From NCBI RefSeq assembly GCF_000250675.2, contig NC_018681.1, positions 2,666,001-2,730,000 of the forward strand: 64,000 nt of DNA, in the 5' to 3' direction. The DNA is from Nocardia brasiliensis ATCC 700358 (lineage in GTDB: Bacteria > Actinomycetota > Actinomycetes > Mycobacteriales > Mycobacteriaceae). Each line of letters starts with the position of its first letter. Position 1 is the stretch's first letter. Position numbers and translations under genes: made by a program. Positions 54,030-62,267 of the stretch are shown here, piece after piece. The notes beneath the pieces were generated by a model. The model was given only the letters and a program-made list of their open reading frames with translations. It was not told the DNA's origin and did not search any database.

Positions 54030-55280
54030 ATGAGCAACGATGCTGCGGGGGGTCCAGCGCCGATCCCCACGGGTACGAGTGGCCGTGCCACCGCCGAATT
54101 CGCCCCCCTGGTGCGCGCTTTCGCCAGGACCTTCGGACGCCGCCGCGGGGCGGGCGGTGCGCTGTCGGTGCACCTGCACGGCGAACCCCTGCTCGACATC
54201 TGGACCGGCTCCGCGGGCGGTACGTCCCCCTGGACCCAGGACACCGGGTCGATCATCTTCTCCGCCACCAAAGGTGTCACCGCCACCGTCATCCACCGGC
54301 TCGCCGACCGCGGACTGATCGATTACGCCGCACCGGTCGCCGAGTACTGGCCGGAGTTCGGCGCGAACGGCAAGGACAAGATCACGGTGCGCCAGACGAT
54401 GACGCACAGTGCGGGCCTGTCCGCGCTCGCCCCGATCGCCACCGGCCTGGACGACGTGCTCGATCACGAACTGATGGAACAGCGTCTCGCGGCCGCGAAA
54501 CCCGATCGGCTGCTGGGTGTTCCGGCCTATCACGCGCTCACCTACGGCTGGCTGATGGCCGGTCTCGCCCGCGCGGTCACCGGCCACAGCATGGGCGAGC
54601 TGTTCCGCTCCGAGGTGGCCGATCCGCTCGGCCTCGAGGGCATCCACCTCGGCCTGCCGCCCGAACACGCGCGAACCACGTATGCGCCGCTGGCGGGAAC
54701 GCACCTGAAAGCGATCGGAAACCCGCTCGGCGCACTGGTATTGGGCCGCAGCCACCGGATCCCCGGGGCGCTCGGCGCGGCGACGCGCTGCCTGTTCCTG
54801 CCGGGATTGGAATCCATCCTGGAGGGCGACGCGCCGCCGATCCTGCGCACCGAACTCGGCGCGGGCAACGGCGTATGCACCGCATCCGCCCTCGCCGGGA
54901 TGTACGGCGCGCTGGCCAATGACGGTGTCGCAGCGGGCAAGCAGTACCTCAGCCCGCGAACCATCAAGGCGATCCGGCGAATTCAGACCTACCGGCTCGA
55001 CAACGCGCTGTTCTACGCCCCGATGCTCTGGCGGCTCGGCTACCATTCGCTGCCGATGCCGGGCGCTCGGGCCGGGTTCGGGCATATCGGCCTGGGCGGC
55101 TCGTTTGGTTGGGCCGAACCGCGCCTGGGGCTTTCGGTCGGCTTCGTGCACAACCGGTTGTCGGCGGCGCAGCTGTCCTACGACCAGTCCGCGGCATTCT
55201 GGCTGCTGCCGCTGGTGCTCAACTGCCTGCGCGCCACCCGCCGTATCCCGGTCGAGGTGCCGCAGGAGAAGGCGGCCTGA
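54030..55280 (+). CDS. Serine hydrolase (class C beta-lactamase-like esterase)
   Basis: 416 residues. The S-x-x-K motif is Ser78-Ala-Thr-Lys81 (FSATKGVTATVIH), the Tyr general base lies in PAYHALTYGWLMAG, and FGHIGLGGSFGWAEPRLGLS is the third motif. No signal peptide is obvious. Likely an esterase/lipase of the EstB/LipE group rather than a true beta-lactamase. ATG 54030 follows TACCGT by 6 nt (leaderless); earlier in-frame codons from 53844 are unlikely. Confidence 0.87.
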   Translation: MSNDAAGGPAPIPTGTSGRATAEFAPLVRAFARTFGRRRGAGGALSVHLHGEPLLDIWTGSAGGTSPWTQDTGSIIFSATKGVTATVIHRLADRGLIDYAAPVAEYWPEFGANGKDKITVRQTMTHSAGLSALAPIATGLDDVLDHELMEQRLAAAKPDRLLGVPAYHALTYGWLMAGLARAVTGHSMGELFRSEVADPLGLEGIHLGLPPEHARTTYAPLAGTHLKAIGNPLGALVLGRSHRIPGALGAATRCLFLPGLESILEGDAPPILRTELGAGNGVCTASALAGMYGALANDGVAAGKQYLSPRTIKAIRRIQTYRLDNALFYAPMLWRLGYHSLPMPGARAGFGHIGLGGSFGWAEPRLGLSVGFVHNRLSAAQLSYDQSAAFWLLPLVLNCLRATRRIPVEVPQEKAA

Positions 55281-55284
55281 GTAC

Positions 55285-55324
55285 TACGGCCGCAACGCGG
55301 AAAGCGGTGCGGCCGTAGCTTTTC
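55285..55324. terminator. Terminator between hydrolase and ilvA
   Basis: CTACGGCCGCA / TGCGGCCGTAG (11 bp, 13-nt loop) followed by CTTTT on the plus strand: an unusually classical terminator for this genome. Confidence 0.85.
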
Positions 55325-55336
55325 GGTCACGTCGGG

Positions 55337-56692
55337 TCAGGTCAGGTACCGGTACGCGGGTGAGCCCGGTTCCAATCGTTCGCACTGGATCGGCGACTCG
55401 TCCATGCGCTCCAGCAGCGGTCCCAGCCCCTCCGGCACGCCGAGTTCGATGCCGACCAGCGCCGAGCCCGTCTCGCGGTTGTTCCGCTTGACGTACTCGA
55501 ACGTGGTGATGTCGTCGTCGGGTCCGAGCACCTCGTCGAGGAAGCGCCGCAACGCGCCCGGCTCCTGCGGGAAGTCCACCAGGAAATAGTGTTTCAGGCC
55601 GCGGTGCACCAGCGAACGCTCGATGATCTCGCCGTAGCGCGACACGTCGTTGTTGCCGCCGGAGACCAGGCACACCACGGTCGACCCCGGCTGCACGGTC
55701 AGCTCGGCCAGCGCGGAAACCGCCAGGGCCCCTGCGGGTTCGGCGATGATGCCCTCGTTCTGGTAGAGGTCGAGCATGGCGGTGCAGATCGCGCCCTCGT
55801 CGACCTGCATCATCCGGAACGAACTGGTCCCGGCGGGGGATTCGGTGGTGGTCAGTAACGGCAACGAGGCATGCGAGACCACCCGCCCGCCGAAGGCGGA
55901 GACGGCCGCGAACGGCACCGCGCCGATCCGGCGTACCGCCGCACCGTCCACGAACGGATCGATCTCCGGCAGCGTCACCGGGCCGCCCGCGACCAGCGCC
56001 GCGGTCATCGAGGCCGCACCGGCGGGCTCGACCCCGAGGATCGCGGTGCTCGGCGCACGGTCGCGCAGGTAGGTGCCGATGCCGGCCAGGCAGCCGCCGC
56101 CGCCCACCGGCACCACGACCAGGTCCGGCGCGGTGCCGAGTTGCTCCAGGATCTCCGGCGCGATGGTGCCCTGCCCGGCGGCGGTGCGGGCGTCGTCGAA
56201 CGGCGGCACCATGGTCGCGCCGGTGCGGGCCACATCGTCGGCGGCGGCCGCGGCGGCCGCGTCGTAGGTCTCGCCGATGGCGATCAGCTCCACGAATTCG
56301 CCGCCGTGCACGCGGATACGGTCGCGCTTCTGCTTGGGGGTGGTGGTCGGTACGTAGATGCGGCCCTTGATGCCCATCGAGTGACACGCGAACGCCACGC
56401 CCTGGGCGTGATTGCCCGCGCTGGCGGCGACCACCCCGGCCGCGCGCTCGGTCTCGGTCAGCTGCATGACCAGGTTATATGCGCCGCGCAGCTTGTAGGA
56501 GCGGACCGCGGAGAGGTCTTCGCGCTTCAGGTAGACGTTGGCCCCGGTGAGGCGGGAGAGCCGCTCGCTGCGTTGCAGCGGAGTCGGCTCGATGATCTCG
56601 GCAATGCGCTTGGCGGCAGCGTCGATCTCGTCCGCGCTCAGCGCGGGACGGGAACTGGACAGTGCGTCGATGACATCAAGCGGATTGGACAC
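55337..56692 (-). CDS. ilvA: Threonine ammonia-lyase (dehydratase)
   Basis: 451 residues. PLP Lys67 in AVRSYKLRGAYN, then SAGNHAQGVAFA and the glycine-rich phosphate site VPVGGGGCLAG. A C-terminal ACT-like regulatory domain from about 350 (RGLKHYFLVDFPQEPGALRR) gives isoleucine feedback control. Catalyses threonine to 2-oxobutanoate, the first step to isoleucine. Single ACT domain, the shorter actinobacterial form. Reads opposite to dnaE1, unlike M. tuberculosis ilvA as I recall it. Confidence 0.95.
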   Translation of the reverse strand: MSNPLDVIDALSSSRPALSADEIDAAAKRIAEIIEPTPLQRSERLSRLTGANVYLKREDLSAVRSYKLRGAYNLVMQLTETERAAGVVAASAGNHAQGVAFACHSMGIKGRIYVPTTTPKQKRDRIRVHGGEFVELIAIGETYDAAAAAAADDVARTGATMVPPFDDARTAAGQGTIAPEILEQLGTAPDLVVVPVGGGGCLAGIGTYLRDRAPSTAILGVEPAGAASMTAALVAGGPVTLPEIDPFVDGAAVRRIGAVPFAAVSAFGGRVVSHASLPLLTTTESPAGTSSFRMMQVDEGAICTAMLDLYQNEGIIAEPAGALAVSALAELTVQPGSTVVCLVSGGNNDVSRYGEIIERSLVHRGLKHYFLVDFPQEPGALRRFLDEVLGPDDDITTFEYVKRNNRETGSALVGIELGVPEGLGPLLERMDESPIQCERLEPGSPAYRYLT

Positions 56693-56702
56693 CCGAAATA
56701 TG

Positions 56703-56741
56703 CTGCCACCCGCCGCGACAGGCAGATGCGGCGGGTGGCAG
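56703..56741 (-). terminator. Terminator after the nitroreductase gene
   Basis: Perfect 14-bp arms CTGCCACCCGCCGC / GCGGCGGGTGGCAG with an 11-nt loop, isolating the 56771-57205 gene from ilvA. Confidence 0.8.
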
Positions 56742-56770
56742 TGCCGCGGCCGATTGCCGCGGGTTCGCGA

Positions 56771-57205
56771 TTACCGCGGGGTCAGTACGAAGACCGGGAT
56801 CACACGGTCGGTCTTCTTCGTGTACTCGATGTAGTCCGGCCATACTTCGGTGGCCCGGTCCCACCACAGCTGCCGCTCCTCGCCGAAGACCTCGCGGGCG
56901 GTGTAGTCCTTGTTCACCTCGCCGTCGCGCAGTTCGACGTGCGGCTCGGCCTTGATGTTGTAGTACCAGACCGGGTTCTTCGGCGCGCCGCCCAGCGAGG
57001 CGACGACCGCGTATTCCCCGTCGTGCTCGACCCGCATCAGCGGCGTCTTGCGCAGCTTTCCGGTCTTCGCGCCTTTGGTGGTGAGCAGGATGACCGGCTG
57101 GCCTTTGAGCGTGGTGGCCGTGGTGCCGCCGGAGTTCTCGTACTTCTCGGCCTGCTCGCGGGCCCAATCCGAGGTGCTCGGTGCGTAATCTCCAGTCAGA
57201 GGCAT
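56771..57205 (-). CDS. Deazaflavin-dependent nitroreductase family protein
   Basis: 144 residues of the Ddn/AclJ-like split-barrel family: PVILLTTKGAKTGKLRKTPL (phosphate-binding), VVASLGGAPKNPVWYYNIKA, and the late WPDYIEYTKKTDRVIPVFVL. These enzymes use coenzyme F420 to reduce quinones or nitro compounds; F420 use fits an actinobacterium. Full length; divergent from a small membrane protein. Confidence 0.9.
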   Translation of the reverse strand: MPLTGDYAPSTSDWAREQAEKYENSGGTTATTLKGQPVILLTTKGAKTGKLRKTPLMRVEHDGEYAVVASLGGAPKNPVWYYNIKAEPHVELRDGEVNKDYTAREVFGEERQLWWDRATEVWPDYIEYTKKTDRVIPVFVLTPR

Positions 57206-57270
57206 ATCGGGGACAACACGGCGCGGACCGGCGGTGTTCCCGGGCCGGTTCGCTGTGTCCCCGGCAACAT

Positions 57271-57292
57271 GAAGTTCGGTGGACCGAACTTC
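57271..57292. promoter_or_regulatory. Perfect 22-bp palindrome (operator)
   Basis: Arms GAAGTTCGGT and ACCGAACTTC with GG between, 9 bp before the TATCCT -10 box of the 57315 gene, so it covers the -35 region. A typical dimeric repressor site; the cognate regulator is not identified. Confidence 0.65.
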
Positions 57293-57314
57293 GCTGTGCG
57301 TATATCCTTACTGG

Positions 57315-57557
57315 ATGGCAGTTGTTCACCCCTCGGCCCGCTCCGCGACGGTTGACATCGCGGGCAGCGCATGGCCTGTCTACAAGCTCGAGGCGCTCGC
57401 CCTCGGGCTGGTGACCTGCTTGATCCTGGCCCTGATCACCGGCTCGCCGCAGGTGGCCGTGCTGGTCGCGGCCGCGGTCGGCGCGGCCCGCTGGATCGCC
57501 GGACAGGTCGTGACCCGGCGGGCGAGCGCCATCGAGCTAAGCCGCGTCGAGCGGTAA
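57315..57557 (+). CDS. Small membrane protein
   Basis: 80 residues, two adjoining hydrophobic helices (about 26-44 and 46-66: LALGLVTCLILALITG, VAVLVAAAVGAARWIAGQV) and a basic tail. ATG 57315 lies 6 nt after TATCCT (57303-57308): leaderless. Overlaps the convergent LuxR gene by 21 bp. Family not recognised; many actinobacteria have similar two-helix proteins. Confidence 0.65.
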   Translation: MAVVHPSARSATVDIAGSAWPVYKLEALALGLVTCLILALITGSPQVAVLVAAAVGAARWIAGQVVTRRASAIELSRVER

Positions 57558-60224
57558 CTGCGCAAGTTCGCCGCGCGACAGCACGCCCAATTTCGGATAC
57601 GCCTTGTAGAGGTGATGCCCGACGGTGCGCGGGCTGAGAAACAACTGCGCCGCGATATCCCGGTTCGACATGCCCTGCGCGGCCAGCCGCACGATCTGTA
57701 GTTCTTGCGGAGTCAGCCGCCCGAGCACCCCGCCCGCGGGCTTCGCGGCCGTGCCGACGCCGAGCGCGCCGAGCTCGGTCCGCGCCCGCTCCGCCCACGG
57801 GCCGGCGGTGAGCCGCTCGAATGTCTCCAGCGCGGGTTGCAACAGGAGACGCGCGTCGGCTTTGCGGCGTTGGCGGCGCAGCCATTCGCCGTACAGCAGT
57901 TGGGTTCTGGCCTGTTCGAACGGGCGCCCGCCCAGCTCGAGCGCGGCGCGATAGTGCTGCTCGGCGTGTGCGTCGTCGACCAGCGCCCGGCAGCGGTGGG
58001 CCAGGGCCTCGACCCAATCCTGTTGTGCGCGTGCGGCCCAGGTCTCCAGTCGGTCAAGAGCGTCGCCGGCCCGTTCCGGTGTGCCGAGCCGCACGGCCGA
58101 TTCGATCAGATCCGGGATGGCGCGCAGTCCGATGACCTGGTGCCGTCCGGGCTCGCGATTCAGCGGTGCCAGCCTGGACAACGCGCTGTCGACCTGACCG
58201 AGGCCGAGTTCGAGCAGTCCGAGCGCCCAATACGTCCACTGCGTGCCCGCCGCCGCGGAACCGCCGAATTCCTCCGAACGGGCCCGCTCGACCAGGTCCC
58301 GGCAGTCCTGCGCGCGACCCTCGAGCGCGGCGAGACAGGCGAGGAAGCTCGACAACTGGCTGATCCACTGGCCCTGCCCGATGTCCTCGGCGATCCGCAG
58401 CCCTTCGGTCGCCGCGACCCGGGCCTCCTGTGGCCTGCCGAGGAACAGCTCGGCTTCGGACCGGAAGAACAGCAGGGTGGGCAGCACGGCGATCCGGCCC
58501 TGCTCGCGGCATTCGGCGATGAGCAGCTGCGCCAGTTCGGTGACCTGCTCGTCCTGGCCGACCACCAGGCCGATGCCGCACATCTGAACCAGGTCGCGCG
58601 GGGAGTCGGCGCCTTGCGCGCGGGCCGCCGCCGCGGCCGCGCGCAGATCGACGGTGAATCGGCCGTGGATGCCCGCGACCGCGTATTCGATGATCGGTGC
58701 CAGCGGCTCGGCGGGCGGCAGCGCGAGCGCGGTCAACGTGTCGGCGACCTGTGCGAGCTCCGCGGTGCCGAGGTACCAGGCGGTGTGGATCGCCTGACCG
58801 AGGATGCGCGCCGCCCGTACCGGCTCGCTCGCCCGGACCAGGTCCGCGGCGTCCAGCAGCAGTTCGTGAGCGGTGCGCGGTTTGCCCGCGCCGAACTCCG
58901 CGGTGGCCAGCACCAGGCGCAGCCGGGCGGTGTAGCCGGGGTCGGCGGTCTGGCCGGTCGCCCGCTCGGCCAGTGTGCGAGCGCGCTCCAATTGCCCTGC
59001 CTCGCCTGCGGTTTCGGCGGCGAGGACGAGGCGCCGCAGCCGGGCGGCGGTGTCTACGCTCAACCCGGCGGCCCGTTCGTACGCGGCGACCGCACCGGAA
59101 TAGCCGGAGCGACCCCGGGCGCGGCCGGCGGTGTCCTCCAGCGCCGCGGCGGTGGTCTCGTCGGGTCCGGTCGCGGCCGAGGCCAGATGCCACGCGCGCA
59201 GGTCGGCGTGTTCGGGTTCGGTCGACACCTCGGCGAGAGCGCTGTGCGCGGCCAGCCGTTGCGCGAGTGGCGCGCCCTGGTACACCGCCGAGCGCAGTAG
59301 CGGATGCCGGAAGGCGAAAGTCCGTCCGTCGCTGTGCAGCAGCCCCGCGTCCTCGGCAGGTTGCAGGTCGGCCAGGTGCGCGCCCAGTACCCGGGCGGCC
59401 GCCAGGACCGGTTCGAGTTCGGCGCTGCCCGCCGCGGCCGCGACGAGCAGCAAGGTCCTGGTCGGCAGCGGGAGCCGGTTGACCCGGCCGTGGAAGGCGA
59501 CCTGCAGGCGCTGTGTCAGCGGCAGCGGATTGAACCCCGCGCCGGGCGCCTCTGCCGCGAGCGACTCCGGAAGTTCCAGCAGCGCAAGCGGATTGCCCGC
59601 CGCCTCGGCGAGCAGACGGTAGCGCACCGCCGGGCTCAGCGCGGTGCCCAGACCGTCCACCAGTGCCGCCGCCGCATCCTGCGCGAGACCGGGTACCCGC
59701 AGTTCGGGTAGCCCCGGCGCGTGGAACTCGGCGTCCCCGGTGCGCGCGGCGAAGATCATCACCACGCCCTCGGCATCGAGGCGGCGGGCCGCGAACAACA
59801 GCGTCTCCGCGGTCGCCTGATCGAGCCAGTGCGCGTCATCGATCAGGCAGAGCAGCGGGGCGTCGGCGGCTTCCTCGGCCAGCAGCGACAGCACCGCCAA
59901 GCCGATGAGCATCCGGTCGGCCGGATCCTGAGCGGCCAGGCCGAACGCACCGCGCAGCGCGTCGCGCTGCCGGTCGGGCAGCGTGTCCACCAGCGCCATA
60001 CCCGGACGAACCAGCAGATGCAGTCCGGCGAAAGGCAATTCGGCCTCGGACTCGATGCCCGCGCTGCGCACCGTCGGGAGCCCCTGGGCGGCGGCATAGT
60101 CCAGCAGTGCGGTCTTGCCGATGCCGGGCTCGCCGCGGATCACCAGGGCGCTGCTACGACCGTCGCGGGCCGCCGCGAGCAACTGATCGATCCGTGCTTG
60201 TTCGGCCTCGCGTCCCCGGAGCAT
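57537..60224 (-). CDS. Large LuxR-family (LAL) ATPase regulator
   Basis: 895 residues. Walker A GEPGIGKTAL near residue 33, Walker B LLCLIDDAHWLDQ, a long helical TPR-like middle, and a C-terminal LuxR DNA-binding domain (LTPQELQIVRLAAQGMSNRD, then SPRTVGHHLYKAY). These MalT-like regulators sense small inducers and activate pathways. ATG 60224 is 6 nt after TACGGT (leaderless); GTG 60230 is an alternative. No obvious biosynthetic target adjoins, so the regulon is unknown. Confidence 0.9.
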   Translation of the reverse strand: MLRGREAEQARIDQLLAAARDGRSSALVIRGEPGIGKTALLDYAAAQGLPTVRSAGIESEAELPFAGLHLLVRPGMALVDTLPDRQRDALRGAFGLAAQDPADRMLIGLAVLSLLAEEAADAPLLCLIDDAHWLDQATAETLLFAARRLDAEGVVMIFAARTGDAEFHAPGLPELRVPGLAQDAAAALVDGLGTALSPAVRYRLLAEAAGNPLALLELPESLAAEAPGAGFNPLPLTQRLQVAFHGRVNRLPLPTRTLLLVAAAAGSAELEPVLAAARVLGAHLADLQPAEDAGLLHSDGRTFAFRHPLLRSAVYQGAPLAQRLAAHSALAEVSTEPEHADLRAWHLASAATGPDETTAAALEDTAGRARGRSGYSGAVAAYERAAGLSVDTAARLRRLVLAAETAGEAGQLERARTLAERATGQTADPGYTARLRLVLATAEFGAGKPRTAHELLLDAADLVRASEPVRAARILGQAIHTAWYLGTAELAQVADTLTALALPPAEPLAPIIEYAVAGIHGRFTVDLRAAAAAARAQGADSPRDLVQMCGIGLVVGQDEQVTELAQLLIAECREQGRIAVLPTLLFFRSEAELFLGRPQEARVAATEGLRIAEDIGQGQWISQLSSFLACLAALEGRAQDCRDLVERARSEEFGGSAAAGTQWTYWALGLLELGLGQVDSALSRLAPLNREPGRHQVIGLRAIPDLIESAVRLGTPERAGDALDRLETWAARAQQDWVEALAHRCRALVDDAHAEQHYRAALELGGRPFEQARTQLLYGEWLRRQRRKADARLLLQPALETFERLTAGPWAERARTELGALGVGTAAKPAGGVLGRLTPQELQIVRLAAQGMSNRDIAAQLFLSPRTVGHHLYKAYPKLGVLSRGELAQLPLDAA

Positions 60225-60345
60225 GTGCACACCGTATCCGTCTGCTGGACGCTCGATCAGTCATCATCTGACCTCGGGAATTCGCGAGCGGTTCGGTCGT
60301 GTCATACGCACGGGAAATAGCGAACGGCTACTACAGTGCGGGACT

Positions 60346-60957
60346 ATGGCGTCGAACGTGAAAAGTGCTGTCCGGGCCGTGGCCGGAACGGTCATGGCCT
60401 GTGCGTCCGTGGCGACCTTCGCGCCATCGGCGGGCGCCGAGGTGCTGAGCATGCCGCCGCACGAGAAGACCTACGTCGCGCCCGGTGATTCCGCGATGAA
60501 GTTCACCGTGGGCAGCAGGGAAGAGAAGATCCACCGGATTCCGCCGCTGAACTTCATGGGCACCACCCGTGAGGCGCTCGTCAGCACCATCGCCTACGGC
60601 AAGCTCGACGGCGCGACCGCGGGCAAACTCCGGATGGGCTACCACGTGGGTTGCGCGGTGACGATCGGCGCGGGCACGCTCGGCGCGACGCCCGACGTGA
60701 TCATCGCCCAGAACCCCGCGTTCAACCCGAACCCGGTCGCCACGCTGAACATCAGCCCGGGCGAGGTCGGCGAGATCGCGATCGCGGAGAAGGAGATGAT
60801 CCCCGGCAAGCTGATCCAGCTCAGCGTCCGGGACTTCCACATCAAGGTGAACTCCTGCACCGGGCCGGTCACCCTGCGCCAGTACGCCTACGTGGATTCC
60901 AAGTCGCCCGAGGTCGATGATTCCGGGGCCGTCTTCGGCGATCCCACCTGGCTCTGA
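60346..60957 (+). CDS. MspA-family porin
   Basis: 203 residues. Signal peptide (SAVRAVAGTVMACASVATFA, cleavage after SAGA) and the MspA fold: KTYVAPGDSAMKFTVGSREE, LRMGYHVGCAVTIGAGTLGA, NPNPVATLNISPGEVGEIAI, then the C-terminal strand VTLRQYAYV. Such proteins form octameric pores in the mycolate outer membrane. ATG 60346 follows a TACAGT box by 8 nt (leaderless). Strong evidence for a mycolic-acid-bearing host. Confidence 0.9.
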   Translation: MASNVKSAVRAVAGTVMACASVATFAPSAGAEVLSMPPHEKTYVAPGDSAMKFTVGSREEKIHRIPPLNFMGTTREALVSTIAYGKLDGATAGKLRMGYHVGCAVTIGAGTLGATPDVIIAQNPAFNPNPVATLNISPGEVGEIAIAEKEMIPGKLIQLSVRDFHIKVNSCTGPVTLRQYAYVDSKSPEVDDSGAVFGDPTWL

Positions 60958-60980
60958 CCGGGCAGTTCCGCCGGACGGCG

Positions 60981-61057
60981 TTGGAAACACGCGTCTTTCA
61001 TTAACATCCCCGCAGTGTCACTCGATGATTCGAGTAGTCGAGTACGCAGGTTTCCAA
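60981..61057. repeat. Inverted repeat in the DUF2235 leader
   Basis: TTGGAAACACGCG (60981-60993) and CGCAGGTTTCCAA (61045-61057) match inverted at 11 of 13 positions, spanning 51 bp. It could loop the leader before the ribosome site or bind a regulator. Confidence 0.5.
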
Positions 61058-61082
61058 TGGATCCCAGCGGGAGGATGAGTCC

Positions 61083-62267
61083 ATGAAACGCCTGGTCGTA
61101 TGTTGTGACGGCACCTGGAAAGCCGAATCGAGCAGCACGGTATCGAACATCATCAAGATCGCGCAGACGATCCGGTTCGATGCGCCCGGCCCGACGGGGG
61201 AGAAGATCCAGCAGTGGGTCACCTATGTGTCCGGGCCCGGTGCCCGGGGCTTCCTCGCCGACCGGCTGATGGGGGGCGCGTTCGGCCTCGGTCTCGAAGC
61301 GAACCTGTCCTCCGCGTACTGGCACCTGGCCCTGAACTGGGAGCCGGGCGACGAGATCTACATCTTCGGTTTCAGCCGCGGCGCGTTCACCGCGCGCAGT
61401 CTGTCCGGATTGATCGATCGGATCGGCATCCTCACGCCCGAGGCGATGATCAGCGGTAAATACCCGAAGGCGCTCGAGATCCACCAGCAGGTGCCGCCCA
61501 AGGACGGCAGCATTCCGGCGGCGTGGACGAAATTCCGCAAGGACAATTGCCATCTCGAACAGCCCAAGGTGAACTTCCTCGGGGTCTTCGACACCGTCGG
61601 CGCGCTCGGAGTACCCGGGCTCACCTCGCTGCGGTATCGGTTCCACAACGTCAAACTCGCGCCGAGCGTGCACTGCGCGCGGCAGGCGCTGGCGATCGAC
61701 GAGCGGCGGCGCAACTTCGAGCCGTGCCTCTGGGAGGTGCCGGTCGAACCGAATATCAAGTACCGCAGGGGTTTCCAGCGGGTGAAGCAGGTGTGGTTCG
61801 AGGGCGCGCACAGTGATGTCGGCGGCGGCCACAAGGAGTGCGGGTTGTCCGACGTCACGCTGCGCTGGATGGTGCGCGAGGCCGAATCCGTCGGGCTCGC
61901 TTTCGATCACGATCGGCTGGCGGCGCTGTCCAAGGGGTGCCTGGTCTCGGGTGCGAACCACATGAAGTTGCATCCGTCGCTCGGCGTCGGCTACCGCGTG
62001 CTGAATGTGCTGCGCACGCTTCGGCATCCGCGCAGCCCCCGCTTCTACCTGGATTCCTGGCGTCGCCTCGCCAACGGCCACGAGCAGGGCATCCGGCTGG
62101 CCTCACTGGTCAACGAGGCCGACGACTACCTACCGCCCAACCTGCGCCGCTGGCGCGCCCGCTTCGGCGGCATGTTCCCCGAAGAACTGCTGGAGAAGGT
62201 CACCCCGGTCTCGGTGCACCTGCTCGACGAAACCGTCGAGCCGGACCCGGCCCTGACTCCCGCCTAA
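61083..62267 (+). CDS. DUF2235 alpha/beta hydrolase
   Basis: 394 residues. Starts MKRLVVCCDGTW, the DUF2235 signature, with nucleophile Ser98 in GFSRGA and VNFLGVFDTVGALG; later FEGAHSDVGGG carries the catalytic Asp/His region. The same domain is the catalytic core of Tle1-type phospholipase effectors, but no secretion module or immunity gene is seen beside it. Preceded by GGAGG. The stop overlaps the convergent treY stop by 3 bp. Confidence 0.9.
   Translation: MKRLVVCCDGTWKAESSSTVSNIIKIAQTIRFDAPGPTGEKIQQWVTYVSGPGARGFLADRLMGGAFGLGLEANLSSAYWHLALNWEPGDEIYIFGFSRGAFTARSLSGLIDRIGILTPEAMISGKYPKALEIHQQVPPKDGSIPAAWTKFRKDNCHLEQPKVNFLGVFDTVGALGVPGLTSLRYRFHNVKLAPSVHCARQALAIDERRRNFEPCLWEVPVEPNIKYRRGFQRVKQVWFEGAHSDVGGGHKECGLSDVTLRWMVREAESVGLAFDHDRLAALSKGCLVSGANHMKLHPSLGVGYRVLNVLRTLRHPRSPRFYLDSWRRLANGHEQGIRLASLVNEADDYLPPNLRRWRARFGGMFPEELLEKVTPVSVHLLDETVEPDPALTPA

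Noticed and set aside
54030..55280. True class C beta-lactamase
   Set aside because: No secretion signal and esterase-like surroundings of SxxK; resistance should not be assumed.
61083..62267. Type VI secretion effector
   Set aside because: DUF2235 is shared with Tle1 effectors, but no VgrG, PAAR, immunity or secretion genes are present and the host is mycolate-type Gram-positive.
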